Positions 9,449-16,917 of a DNA stretch of 64,000 nucleotides are shown here, in pieces. The stretch spans positions 180,040 to 244,039 of the forward strand of contig JAEYWD010000094.1 in the NCBI GenBank assembly GCA_023429135.1, in the 5' to 3' direction. A program made the translations under genes and the position numbers. Below the pieces are notes generated by a model. The model saw only the letters and a program-made list of their open reading frames with translations, ran no database searches and was not told the origin of the DNA. Within the stretch, counting starts at the first letter, position 1; every line of letters begins with the position of its first letter. The stretch is from Bacteroidota bacterium (GTDB lineage: Bacteria; Bacteroidota; Bacteroidia; Bacteroidales; JAAUTT01).

Positions 9449-9563
9449 CTTAACAACCTCACCCCGGGCCCCTCTCCTTAAAGAGAGGGGAGAAAGAACG
9501 CACCACTTTAGATTCGGAGTGCTTCAAAGTCCCTCTTCATTTGGAGAGGGATTTAGGGTGAGG
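9449..9563. repeat. Two-hairpin CT/GA-rich intergenic repeat, copy A
   Basis: A ~115 bp element bounded by imperfect inverted ends (ACCTCACCCC ... GGGTGAGG). It contains two hairpins of the form CCCCTCTCC/GGAGAGGGG and CCCTCT/AGAGGG, separated by a variable spacer that ends in the shared string TTCAAAGTCC. Copies lie at 41785-41938 (same orientation) and 11131-11223 (inverted); shorter one-hairpin relatives are at 9850, 46859 and 53812. It is non-coding and MITE-like in appearance. Confidence 0.75.
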
Positions 9564-9613
9564 TGTTTTAAAAAACTAGTTCCTGATTTTTGTCATATAT
9601 TTTTGCGTAACTG

Positions 9614-9644
9614 TTTTAAAAGTATGAATTTTTCATTTACTTTG
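9614..9644 (+). promoter_or_regulatory. Weak promoter match ahead of the arg leader
   Basis: TTACTTTG at 9637-9644 matches TAnnTTTG at 7 of 8 positions. TTTT at 9614-9617 stands where TTTG is expected, 19 bp upstream. Transcription from here would begin about 10-15 bp before the leader ORF at 9662. Confidence 0.35.
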
Positions 9645-9661
9645 TTTCCGCAAAAAAACAA

Positions 9662-9724
9662 ATGATGATGTTTCAAACATTAAACAACCACCCTCGTAGC
9701 AGGCGCAAATTCAGCTCCTGGTGA
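9662..9724 (+). CDS. Putative arginine-rich leader peptide of argG
   Basis: A 20-codon ORF opening with three consecutive ATG codons (9662, 9665, 9668) and ending at TGA 9722-9724. Near its end it carries Arg-Ser-Arg-Arg-Lys, with Arg codons CGT (9695), AGG (9701) and CGC (9704). The stop codon lies inside the 5' arm of the terminator hairpin that follows, and the next real gene is argG. This is the layout of a transcription-attenuation leader. The peptide is too short for similarity support, so the call rests on position, codon content and the hairpin. ATG 9668 could equally be the start. Confidence 0.55.
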   Translation: MMMFQTLNNHPRSRRKFSSW

Positions 9725-9788
9725 AGGTTTTTTGTTTAATAATCAATGAAATATTATGAAAACTTGCCTTCACCAGCAGGTTTTTTTT
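9718..9788 (+). terminator. Intrinsic terminator / attenuator hairpin before argG
   Basis: CTGGTGAAGG (9718-9727) pairs perfectly with CCTTCACCAG (9767-9776). The loop of about 39 nt can extend the stem through TTTT/AAAA pairing. After four more bases comes a run of eight T (9781-9788). This is a good Rho-independent terminator located 114 bp upstream of the argG start and behind only a 20-codon ORF. A weaker alternative pairing of 9682-9692 with 9720-9730 (AAAC/GTTT plus CACC/GGTG) could compete with it. Confidence 0.65.
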
Positions 9789-9849
9789 GTTTCAAACAGT
9801 AACATGAACGAATTAAAATTGGAACTATAAATTAATAATTTGCACCGAC

Positions 9850-9877
9850 CTACCCCTCTCCCGCGGGAGAGGGGTAG
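9850..9877. repeat. Perfect 28-bp palindrome next to the argG start
   Basis: CTACCCCTCTCCCG is followed directly by its own reverse complement, a 14-bp stem with no loop, and then by GGGGTGAGG. It is a one-hairpin relative of the CT/GA-rich repeat family. It ends 24 bp before the argG ATG, so in RNA it would form a very stable stem beside the ribosome binding region. Confidence 0.75.
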
Positions 9878-9901
9878 GGGGTGAGGCTTAACTCAAATAT
9901 C

Positions 9902-11095
9902 ATGAAAGAAAAAGTTGTTTTAGCATTCAGTGGCGGTTTGGATACATCGTATTGCGCCAAATACCTGAGCGAGGAAAAGGGACTGGAAGTCCACTCGGCA
10001 ATCGTGAACACCGGCGGTTTCTCACCCGACGAGGTCCGTGAAATTGAAGCTAAGGCATACAGGCTGGGCGTATCAACCCACAAAACACTCGATGTCACCA
10101 ACGACTATTACACCCAGTGTATCAAATATCTTATCTTTGGAAACATCCTCAAGAATAACACCTATCCGCTTTCGGTAAGCTCCGAACGTGTTTTCCAGGC
10201 AATCGCCATTGCCAAATATGCACGCGAAATCGGCGCTACCCACATTGCCCACGGAAGTACCGGTGCCGGTAACGACCAGGTGCGCTTCGACCTTGCTTTT
10301 CATATCCTGTGCCCCGAAGTGCAGATTATCACTCCCATCCGCGACATGAAACTCTCGCGCGAAGCGGAAATAGAATACCTCAAAAGTAAAGGCGTGGTCG
10401 CCGACTGGACCAAGACAACCTATTCCATCAACAAAGGCCTCTGGGGAACCAGCGTAGGAGGAAAAGAAACACTTTCGTCCAATTTACCTTTGCCGGAACA
10501 GGCTTATCCCACACAACTTCAGAACAAAGGCGAAGAAACCCTCACCCTCGAATTTGTAAAAGGTGAAGTAAAAGGGGTGAATGGCAAAAAGTTCGAAAAT
10601 TCTGTGGAAGCTTTCCGTGAAATAGAAAAGATTGCCGGTCCTTACGCCATTGGACGCGATATTCATGTAGGCGATACCATCATCGGTATCAAAGGCCGTG
10701 TAGGTTTTGAGGCTGCTTCGCCGCTCATCATCATCAAAGCCCATCACCTGCTCGAAAAACATACCCTCACCAAATGGCAGCTTTACTGGAAAGAGCAGCT
10801 CGCGAACTGGTACGGCATGTTTGTACACGAGTCGCAGTTCCTCGAACCCGTGATGCGCAACATGGAGAAATTCCTCGACGACACCCAGGAAAACGTCACC
10901 GGTAAAGTGTTTGTGAAGCTGATGCCATACCGCTTCGAAACCCTCGGCATCGAATCGGAACACGACCTCATGAACGCCAAATTCGCCAAATATGGCGAAG
11001 AAAACACTGCCTTCAGCGGCGAAGATGTAAAAGGATTTACAAAAATCCTGGCAAACCAGATGAAGATATATTTTGCGATAAATGAGAAGAAGTAG
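9902..11095 (+). CDS. argG: Argininosuccinate synthase
   Basis: Joins citrulline and aspartate with ATP to make argininosuccinate, the penultimate step of arginine synthesis. The 397-residue protein has the PP-loop ATP pyrophosphatase motif FSGGLDTS (residues 9-16) and the conserved STGAGNDQVRFDL segment. The start is ATG 9902; the in-frame GTG at 9881 lies in a palindromic repeat and is unlikely to be used. It is the first gene of the arg/pro cluster and lies downstream of the putative attenuator. Length is normal for the family. Confidence 0.97.
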   Translation: MKEKVVLAFSGGLDTSYCAKYLSEEKGLEVHSAIVNTGGFSPDEVREIEAKAYRLGVSTHKTLDVTNDYYTQCIKYLIFGNILKNNTYPLSVSSERVFQAIAIAKYAREIGATHIAHGSTGAGNDQVRFDLAFHILCPEVQIITPIRDMKLSREAEIEYLKSKGVVADWTKTTYSINKGLWGTSVGGKETLSSNLPLPEQAYPTQLQNKGEETLTLEFVKGEVKGVNGKKFENSVEAFREIEKIAGPYAIGRDIHVGDTIIGIKGRVGFEAASPLIIIKAHHLLEKHTLTKWQLYWKEQLANWYGMFVHESQFLEPVMRNMEKFLDDTQENVTGKVFVKLMPYRFETLGIESEHDLMNAKFAKYGEENTAFSGEDVKGFTKILANQMKIYFAINEKK

Positions 11096-11130
11096 TTAGT
11101 AATTATTGAAAGTAAATGAAATCCTGAGCT

Positions 11131-11223
11131 TACCTCATCCTAAATCCTTCTCCTCAAGGAGAAGGACTTTGAATACAGGCAATATCTGCTCCCCTCCCTT
11201 CAGGAGAGGGGTTGGGGGTGAGG
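11131..11223. repeat. Two-hairpin CT/GA-rich repeat, copy C (inverted)
   Basis: Reverse-complement copy of the element at 9449-9563. Read on the minus strand it has ACCTCACCCC, the first CCCCTCTCC hairpin, a spacer different from the other copies, the shared TTCAAAGTCC string, the second hairpin and a closing GATGAGGT. It fills the gap between argG and proB and ends 24 bp before the proB ATG. The open frame upstream of proB runs through it, but that is not real coding sequence. Confidence 0.7.
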
Positions 11224-11246
11224 TGATCCGGATACGACTTACGACT

Positions 11247-12323
11247 ATGTACAAAAAACTCACCATAAAAATAGGCTCCAATGTGCTCACTGATGCCAAC
11301 GGGATGCCCGATGAAGCGCGGATAGCACATCTCGTGGATCAGATGGCTTACCTGCGGAAAAAGGGTGTGGACATTCTGCTGGTTTCGTCCGGAGCGGTAG
11401 CCTCGGGGAAAAAGATTGTGGATTGTCCCAGGCGGAACGATCCCGTTTCGTGCCGTCAGCTTTGGGCATCGGTGGGACAGGTAAAGCTCATCCAGAAATA
11501 TTCGGAGCTGTTTGCCAAGCATGGCATGCTCTGCTCGCAGGTGCTGGTCACCAAGGAAGACTTCCGCGACCGCCAGCATTTTCTGAATATCCGTAACTGT
11601 CTGCATACGTTGCTGGAACACGATATTCTGCCCATCATCAACGAGAACGATGTGGTTTCCGTTACCGAGCTGATGTTTACCGATAACGACGAGCTGGCCA
11701 GCCTCATCACCTCCATGATGAATGCCCAGGCCATGGTCATCCTCAGCAATGTCGACGGTATTTACAACGGCGACCCCAAAGACAAGGACTCGAAAGTGAT
11801 CCCGGTGATTGAAGACGACCTCACCAATGTTGCGAAGTATATTTCAACTACAAAATCGAACTTCGGACGCGGCGGAATGATCACCAAATTCTCTATGGCC
11901 AAGAAGGTTGCAGGGTCGGGAACCCCCGTACATCTTGCAAATGGAAGCAGGGAGAATATACTCATTGATATTGTAGAAAATAACCCTTCGCTGGTGCAGA
12001 CTTATTTTAAGCCGGGCAGAAAAGCTTCCCCTGTAAAAAAATGGCTGGCTTATTCCGAGGCTTCGGTGAAGGGCGAGATCCATATCAATGCCGGAGCAAA
12101 GGAGTCACTTACCAGCAGCAAGGCAAACAGTTTATTGCCGGTAGGTGTTATTAAGATCAATGGCGAATTCTTAAAGGGCGACCTGGTGAAGATTATCGAC
12201 GCTGAAGGAAAAAACATCGGCATCGGGAAAACTCAATATAACTCGGAGACTGCCCTCAGGAAAATGGGACAGAAGAATCAAAAGCCCATTATTCATTACG
12301 ATTATCTCTATCTTAAAAATTGA
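11247..12323 (+). CDS. proB: Glutamate 5-kinase
   Basis: Phosphorylates glutamate to gamma-glutamyl phosphate, the first step of proline synthesis. The 358-residue protein starts at ATG 11247 (IKIGSN beta-strand motif), with the amino-acid kinase fold including LVSSGAVASGK and the NENDVV and NVDGIY segments. A C-terminal ~80-residue PUA-like domain follows, as in E. coli ProB. The longer open frame begins inside a repeat and was rejected. proA follows after 6 bp. Its place inside an arginine cluster is notable. Confidence 0.95.
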   Translation: MYKKLTIKIGSNVLTDANGMPDEARIAHLVDQMAYLRKKGVDILLVSSGAVASGKKIVDCPRRNDPVSCRQLWASVGQVKLIQKYSELFAKHGMLCSQVLVTKEDFRDRQHFLNIRNCLHTLLEHDILPIINENDVVSVTELMFTDNDELASLITSMMNAQAMVILSNVDGIYNGDPKDKDSKVIPVIEDDLTNVAKYISTTKSNFGRGGMITKFSMAKKVAGSGTPVHLANGSRENILIDIVENNPSLVQTYFKPGRKASPVKKWLAYSEASVKGEIHINAGAKESLTSSKANSLLPVGVIKINGEFLKGDLVKIIDAEGKNIGIGKTQYNSETALRKMGQKNQKPIIHYDYLYLKN

Positions 12324-12329
12324 TAAGTT

Positions 12330-13577
12330 ATGGATCTTACCCCGACTTTCAGGAATGTAAAAGAAGCCAGTCGCGCGCTGGTGAGCGTGGATGAATCCAC
12401 CATCAATCAGCTCCTGCTGAAGATTGCCTTTGAGGCAGAGAAGCAGACGGCTTTCATTCTCTCGGAGAATAAAAAGGATCTCGACCGGATGGATCCTGCC
12501 GATCCCAAATACGACCGGCTGAAGCTGACCGAAGAGCGGATCAAAGGCATTGCAGGGGATATACGCAATGTAGCTTCTTTGCCATCTCCGCTTGGAAAAG
12601 TTCTGGATGAAGTGGTGCGTCCCAATGGCTTAAAAATTCAGAAAGTGTCGTTCCCAATGGGGGTGATTGGCATTGTTTACGAAGCCCGCCCTAACGTGAC
12701 TTTCGATGTTTTTTCACTTTGCCTGAAAGCAGGGAACGCCTGTATTCTCAAAGGCGGAAGCGATGCACAGTACTCTAATGAAGCCATTGTGAAACTTATC
12801 AAAGAAGCCATAACTACCTTTGGATTGAATGAAAATATCCTTGCCCTGCTCCCACCCGATCGCGAAACAGTGAAAGACCTGCTGGAAGCAAGGGAGTACG
12901 TGGATATCATCATCCCAAGAGGAAGCCAGGGTTTGATTGATTTTGTGGTACAGAACTCCAAAATTCCCGTGATTGAAACCGGAGCCGGCATTGTACATAC
13001 CTATTTCGACGAGTTTGGCGATCTGGAGAAAGGAAAGTCCATCGTTTACAATGCCAAAACCCGCCGGGTAAGTGTTTGTAATGCCCTCGACTGTCTGGTA
13101 GTACATAAGAACAGGTTAAATGATCTTCCAAAACTAACAGAAAAGCTAGCGGAGAAAAATGTATTGATTTATGCAGATGATGAAGCAAAAAAGACTTTAT
13201 CAGGCAAATATCCCGATGCCCTGCTGAAACCCGCCGATGAAAAATCGTACGGAACGGAGTTTCTTTCCTATACCATGTCGGTCAAAACAGTGGAGGGCTT
13301 TGAAGAAGCGCTGGAGCATATCTATAAATACAGCTCTAAACACAGCGAAGCCATCATCAGCGAAAACGAAAAGCGCATCAATGAGTTTATGCAACGCGTG
13401 GATGCAGCCGCCGTGTATGCCAACACCTCTACCGCCTTTACGGACGGAGCCCAGTTTGGCCTCGGCGCCGAAATCGGCATCAGCACCCAGAAACTCCACG
13501 CCCGCGGCCCCATGGCATTGCAGGAACTCACAACGTATAAGTGGTTGGTGAGAGGCGAGGGACAGGTGAGAGAGTAG
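12330..13577 (+). CDS. proA: Glutamate-5-semialdehyde dehydrogenase (gamma-glutamyl phosphate reductase)
   Basis: NADPH-dependent reduction of gamma-glutamyl phosphate to glutamate semialdehyde, the second proline step and the partner of ProB. The 415-residue aldehyde-dehydrogenase-fold protein has the substrate-loop motif GVIGIVYEARPNVT (111-124), RGS at 197-199 and the catalytic cysteine C250 in RRVSVCNALD. It sits 6 bp after proB, as in most bacteria. No C-terminal fusion or truncation is visible. Confidence 0.96.
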   Translation: MDLTPTFRNVKEASRALVSVDESTINQLLLKIAFEAEKQTAFILSENKKDLDRMDPADPKYDRLKLTEERIKGIAGDIRNVASLPSPLGKVLDEVVRPNGLKIQKVSFPMGVIGIVYEARPNVTFDVFSLCLKAGNACILKGGSDAQYSNEAIVKLIKEAITTFGLNENILALLPPDRETVKDLLEAREYVDIIIPRGSQGLIDFVVQNSKIPVIETGAGIVHTYFDEFGDLEKGKSIVYNAKTRRVSVCNALDCLVVHKNRLNDLPKLTEKLAEKNVLIYADDEAKKTLSGKYPDALLKPADEKSYGTEFLSYTMSVKTVEGFEEALEHIYKYSSKHSEAIISENEKRINEFMQRVDAAAVYANTSTAFTDGAQFGLGAEIGISTQKLHARGPMALQELTTYKWLVRGEGQVRE

Positions 13578-13646
13578 GAAGTCGTACGGTCAATAGAGAG
13601 TTTAACGGAATTTATTATATATGTTAATTAATGAAATACACCGAAT

Positions 13647-13763
13647 AAACCCGGAGGGTTTAAATGTTTATAGATAATTAAAAGATAAAGATCATTCGAC
13701 CCCAGCCGGGGTCGTACAAAAAACATCCCCAGATTTCTATAAACATTTGATACCTCTGGTATC
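13647..13763. repeat. Nested multi-hairpin (REP/MITE-like) intergenic element
   Basis: Three short hairpins, AAACCC-GGA-GGGTTT (13647-13661), CGACCCC-AGCC-GGGGTCG (13697-13714) and GATACC-TCT-GGTATC (13749-13763), are arranged around a perfect 13-bp inverted repeat, AAATGTTTATAGA (13662-13674) and TCTATAAACATTT (13736-13748). From memory, similar accordion-like elements are frequent in Bacteroidota intergenic DNA. The 13578-13910 gap holds this element and a small gene remnant. Confidence 0.7.
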
Positions 13764-13803
13764 ATCTATATTAATTAGAATGCCAATTCAAAATAATTTT
13801 CAC

Positions 13804-13899
13804 ATGAACAAAGAATTGAAAGTTTGGCAGAAAGCGATTGAAAGGTTAATTTTATATAATGATGAGTACATTGTCTTGATACTAGGTACTCAGTACTAA
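13804..13899 (+). pseudogene. Possible remnant of a four-helix-bundle (S23-type) protein gene
   Basis: A 31-codon ORF whose first residues, ELKVWQKAIE, match the opening helix of the four-helix-bundle family found in 23S rRNA intervening sequences and scattered through Bacteroidota. The rest of the usual ~120-residue protein is absent, and the ORF runs out in a repetitive TACTAGGTACTCAGTACT-like stretch. It is best read as the 5' stub of a decayed gene. The similarity covers only about ten residues. Confidence 0.35.
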
Positions 13900-13910
13900 A
13901 TACTATTCCC

Positions 13911-14855
13911 ATGAAACATTTCACCTCCATCCACGATGTGGCCGATCTGAAGCAGCTTCTGAAAGAGGCTTTCGAGATCAAGAAGAACCCGTATGCGCTT
14001 GAGCACCTGGGTAAGCATAAAACTGCGTGTTTACTGTTTTTCAACTCCAGTCTGCGTACAAGGCTCAGCACCCAGAAAGCAGCGATGAACCTGGGCATGA
14101 ACTGTATTGTTTTCGACATCAACGAAGAAGGTTGGAAAATCGAGACCGAATACGGTGTGATTATGGATGGTGACAAAGCCGAGCATATCAAGGAAGCCGC
14201 CGGTGTGATCGGCCGCTATGCCGATGTGATTGGCATCCGTTCCTTTGCATCGCTCAAGGATAAGCAAAAAGATTACTCCGAACATGTGATCAGTCAGTTT
14301 ATTCAATATACCGGTGTTCCCATCTTCAGCATGGAAGCAGCTACCGGTCACCCGTTGCAAAGCTTTGCCGATGTAATCACCATCGAGGAATATAAAAAGA
14401 AAGAACGCCCCAAAGTGGTGCTTACCTGGGCACCGCACCCAAAAGCATTGCCACAGGCGGTGCCCAACTCGTTTATCGAATGGACCGTGGCAGCTGACTA
14501 TGAAGTAGTAGTAACCCATCCCAAAGGCTACGAACTCGATGCGAAGTTTATGAAGGGCGCAAAGCTGGAATACAATCAGCAGAAAGCCTTTGAAGGAGCC
14601 GATTTTATCTATGCCAAAAACTGGTCGAGCTACACCGAATACGGGCAGATACTCTCGAAAGACCGCGCCTGGACAGTGGACTCCGCCAAAATGGCTCTGA
14701 CGAACGATGCCAAGTTTATGCACTGTCTGCCCGTGCGCCGCAATATGATAGTAACCGATGAGGTAATCGACAGTCCCAACTCCATCGTGGTTCAGGAAGC
14801 CGAAAACCGCGTTTACTCAGCACAAACGGTGATTAAGAAGTTGCTGGGACAGTAA
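13911..14855 (+). CDS. argF': N-succinylornithine / N-acetylornithine carbamoyltransferase (ArgF')
   Basis: Transfers carbamoyl phosphate to an N-acylated ornithine. The 314 residues are closest in pattern to Bacteroides fragilis N-succinylornithine transcarbamylase: carbamoyl-phosphate loop SSLRTR (46-51), DINEEGWKIETE (69-80), and HCLPVRRNMIVTDEVI near the C-terminus. The residue deciding acyl specificity (Pro90 in B. fragilis, Glu92 in the Xanthomonas acetyl enzyme) aligns with Ala90 (MDGDKAEH). Published Ala substitution of the acetyl enzyme shifted it toward succinyl-ornithine, so I infer the succinyl form. The alignment is from memory. The next cluster genes are argE and argH. Confidence 0.93.
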   Translation: MKHFTSIHDVADLKQLLKEAFEIKKNPYALEHLGKHKTACLLFFNSSLRTRLSTQKAAMNLGMNCIVFDINEEGWKIETEYGVIMDGDKAEHIKEAAGVIGRYADVIGIRSFASLKDKQKDYSEHVISQFIQYTGVPIFSMEAATGHPLQSFADVITIEEYKKKERPKVVLTWAPHPKALPQAVPNSFIEWTVAADYEVVVTHPKGYELDAKFMKGAKLEYNQQKAFEGADFIYAKNWSSYTEYGQILSKDRAWTVDSAKMALTNDAKFMHCLPVRRNMIVTDEVIDSPNSIVVQEAENRVYSAQTVIKKLLGQ

Positions 14856-14870
14856 AACATGGATTTTCTC

Positions 14871-14958
14871 TCTGTGGTTCTCCGTGCTTTCTCTGTGGAC
14901 CTCTGTGTAATTTATGTTTCACAGAGTACCACAGAGGAAACACAGAGTTGCACAGAGC
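14871..14958. repeat. Long imperfect hairpin with CTCTGTG / CACAGAG motifs
   Basis: The left half carries several CTCTGTG(G) words and the right half the matching (C)CACAGAG words, around a centre at about 14915. The transcript could fold into a long stem downstream of argF'. This is a familiar dispersed repeat in environmental bacterial genomes. No T-run follows, so it is not a clear terminator. Confidence 0.65.
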
Positions 14959-15059
14959 TAAATACAATATCTTACAAAAGTAGCAGGCTTTACAAACGCG
15001 CACTATTCTAATCTGTTAAATACTTTAGGAAGTTTAAAGTCTGGAATTTTCTTCAAAGC

Positions 15060-15087
15060 TTTGTATGAATAATAATGCGTAATTTTG
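15060..15087 (+). promoter_or_regulatory. Putative promoter of the AbrB/PIN toxin-antitoxin operon
   Basis: TAATTTTG at 15080-15087 matches TAnnTTTG fully; TTTG at 15060-15063 is 16 bp upstream, shorter than the usual 19. Transcription would start about 5 bp before ATG 15099, which favours that ATG over the in-frame ATG at 15075. Confidence 0.4.
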
Positions 15088-15098
15088 AAAAAAAAACC

Positions 15099-15341
15099 AT
15101 GTTAGCTCAAAAGTTTGAAACTAAAATATTGAAAGACGGAATTATTAAATTACCGGATGAATCAATGTTTAAGAAAGACACTGAAGTAGAAGTGATAGTC
15201 CTTGAAAAAATAAAAGGTGAAAAGAAAGGGATCAAAAAATCTAAAAAGTTAACTCCCGTTGCTTTTTATAAAAAATGGGAAGGTTCTCTATCTCAGGTTG
15301 AAGACAATTACCGGGACTATATCGAAAATAAGAATAAGTGA
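15099..15341 (+). CDS. Antitoxin of a PIN-type toxin-antitoxin pair
   Basis: An 80-residue protein. The N-terminal half (KFETKILKDGIIKLPDE) resembles the AbrB-like swapped-hairpin DNA-binding strand pattern. The C-terminal half is basic then amphipathic (FYKKWEGSL...NYRDYIENK) and resembles the toxin-wrapping tail seen in Bacteroidota antitoxins encoded before PIN toxins. The TGA stop shares one base with the toxin ATG, so the pair is translationally coupled. The in-frame ATG at 15075 lies before the promoter match and is not preferred. The specific family is uncertain. Confidence 0.75.
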   Translation: MLAQKFETKILKDGIIKLPDESMFKKDTEVEVIVLEKIKGEKKGIKKSKKLTPVAFYKKWEGSLSQVEDNYRDYIENKNK

Positions 15342-15772
15342 TGAAAGTTTTACTTGACTCAAATATACTTCTTGACATTGCGCTAAAAAGAGAGCCATTC
15401 GCCAAAGAAGCTTTTGATATATTTTCATTGATTCAGAGGAATAAAATTCAGGGATTCATAAGTGCCTTAACAGTAAGTCACCTTCATTATATAATAAATA
15501 AGAACCTTTCCCGATCGAAGGCCGATGAATTTGTTAAAGATGTTTTAACCATATTTGATGTAGCCCCCGTTAATAAGGAAATTTTAGTTGAGGCCATTGA
15601 AATGAATTTACCTGATTTTGAAGATGCCATCCAGCTAAATTCTGCCAAAAAAGTTTCCTTAAATGTGATCATCACCCGTAATAAAAAGGATTTTCAATCA
15701 TCTGAAATACCAACCCTGACCCCGGTTGAATTCTTAAAAAACTATTTATCGGCTAAAGGTAAATTCAAATAG
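15341..15772 (+). CDS. PIN-domain ribonuclease toxin (VapC-like)
   Basis: A 143-residue PIN-domain protein. Acidic metal-binding residues are visible at D6 (LLDSNILLD), at E94/D95 (DFEDAIQ) and at D117 (ITRNKKDF), the three-part pattern of the family. These toxins cleave tRNA, rRNA or mRNA in a Mg-dependent way and are inhibited by the upstream antitoxin. The gene overlaps the antitoxin by one base. It sits between argF' and argE in an otherwise metabolic cluster, with argE starting 13 bp later. Confidence 0.88.
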   Translation: MKVLLDSNILLDIALKREPFAKEAFDIFSLIQRNKIQGFISALTVSHLHYIINKNLSRSKADEFVKDVLTIFDVAPVNKEILVEAIEMNLPDFEDAIQLNSAKKVSLNVIITRNKKDFQSSEIPTLTPVEFLKNYLSAKGKFK

Positions 15773-15785
15773 AAGATAATTTCAA

Positions 15786-16841
15786 ATGCTCCATACCCCC
15801 AAAGCCATTCACCTGCTTAAACAACTGATCGCCACTCCTTCCCTGAGCCGGGAGGAAGACCAGACGGCAACCATTATTTTTGATTTCCTGAAAGCTGAAG
15901 GCGCTTCGCCTCAACGGAAACTCAACAATGTTTGGGCATCATCCATCATTTCGGAGAAGCTGCCGACAATTCTGCTGAACTCACATCATGATACAGTAAA
16001 ACCTTCCTCCTCATGGTCGCTGGATCCATTTCAACCTTTAGAAAAAGATGGCAAGCTCTATGGCCTGGGCAGCAACGATGCCGGAGGACCGCTGGTTTCG
16101 CTGATTGCCACCTTTCTTGCGCTGAAAGATGATCCAAACCGACCTTACAACCTCATTCTCGCCGCCACCGCTGAGGAAGAAGTTTCGGGAAAGAATGGCG
16201 TGGAGAGTATTCTGCCTGAGCTTGGAAAATTAGACCTTGCCATTGTGGGCGAACCTACTCAAATGCAGATGGCCGTTGCCGAAAAAGGTCTGATGGTGCT
16301 CGACTGCAAAGCATCGGGAGTCTCGGGTCATGCAGCGCGTAATGAGGGCGTAAATGCCATTTACAAAGCCATGCAGGATATTGAATGGTTCAGAACTTTT
16401 CAGTTTGAACTTAAATCGGAATTACTGGGACCTGTAAAGATGAGTGTAACCCAGATTAATGCAGGCACGCAGCACAATGTGGTTCCCGATGCCTGCACCT
16501 TTGTGGTGGATGTCCGAACAAACGAATGTTATCGCAACGAGGAAGCATTACAGCTAATTAAAAAGCACGTGAAGAATTCGGAGGTGGAGCCTCGTTCCAC
16601 CCGCATCAATTCATCGTTTATTCCGTTGGAGCATCCACTGGTTCAGAAAGGTTTGGCACTGGGACTGACTTACTATGGTTCTCCTACAACCTCCGATCAG
16701 GCGCTGATACCATGCACTTCCATAAAAATAGGCCCGGGAGATTCAGCACGATCCCATACTGCCGATGAGTTTATTTATATTGAAGAAATTGAAAGAGGAA
16801 TTGAGCTTTACATTAAATTGCTCGCCAGACTAAAACTATAA
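15786..16841 (+). CDS. argE: M20-family N-acyl-ornithine deacylase
   Basis: Zinc hydrolase of the M20 family, 351 residues. Metal ligands appear as H67-x-D69 (SHHDTV), D98 (GLGSNDAGG) and the catalytic pair E130/E131 (ATAEEEVSG); a central dimerisation domain begins near residue 165. In Bacteroidota arg clusters this gene removes the acetyl or succinyl group from citrulline or ornithine. The position between argF' and argH supports deacylation of N-acyl-citrulline to citrulline for ArgG. Family members also act on succinyl-diaminopimelate, so substrate rests on context. Confidence 0.9.
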   Translation: MLHTPKAIHLLKQLIATPSLSREEDQTATIIFDFLKAEGASPQRKLNNVWASSIISEKLPTILLNSHHDTVKPSSSWSLDPFQPLEKDGKLYGLGSNDAGGPLVSLIATFLALKDDPNRPYNLILAATAEEEVSGKNGVESILPELGKLDLAIVGEPTQMQMAVAEKGLMVLDCKASGVSGHAARNEGVNAIYKAMQDIEWFRTFQFELKSELLGPVKMSVTQINAGTQHNVVPDACTFVVDVRTNECYRNEEALQLIKKHVKNSEVEPRSTRINSSFIPLEHPLVQKGLALGLTYYGSPTTSDQALIPCTSIKIGPGDSARSHTADEFIYIEEIERGIELYIKLLARLKL

Positions 16842-16917
16842 TTTTAGAAATAATATAAACAAATGAAATATCCATGATCCGAAAAGATCACCAATCATGA
16901 TGAACATTTCATCATGG

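Noticed and set aside
9881..9901. A GTG start for argG
   Set aside because: It lies at the end of a palindromic repeat, adds residues not found in ArgG and precedes a normal ATG.
10484..10963. A 159-codon minus-strand open frame inside argG
   Set aside because: Antisense shadow of argG; no ribosome binding site and no recognisable motif.
14031..14723. A 230-codon minus-strand open frame inside argF'
   Set aside because: Shadow of the conserved argF' gene; composition is unlike a real protein and there is no start signal.
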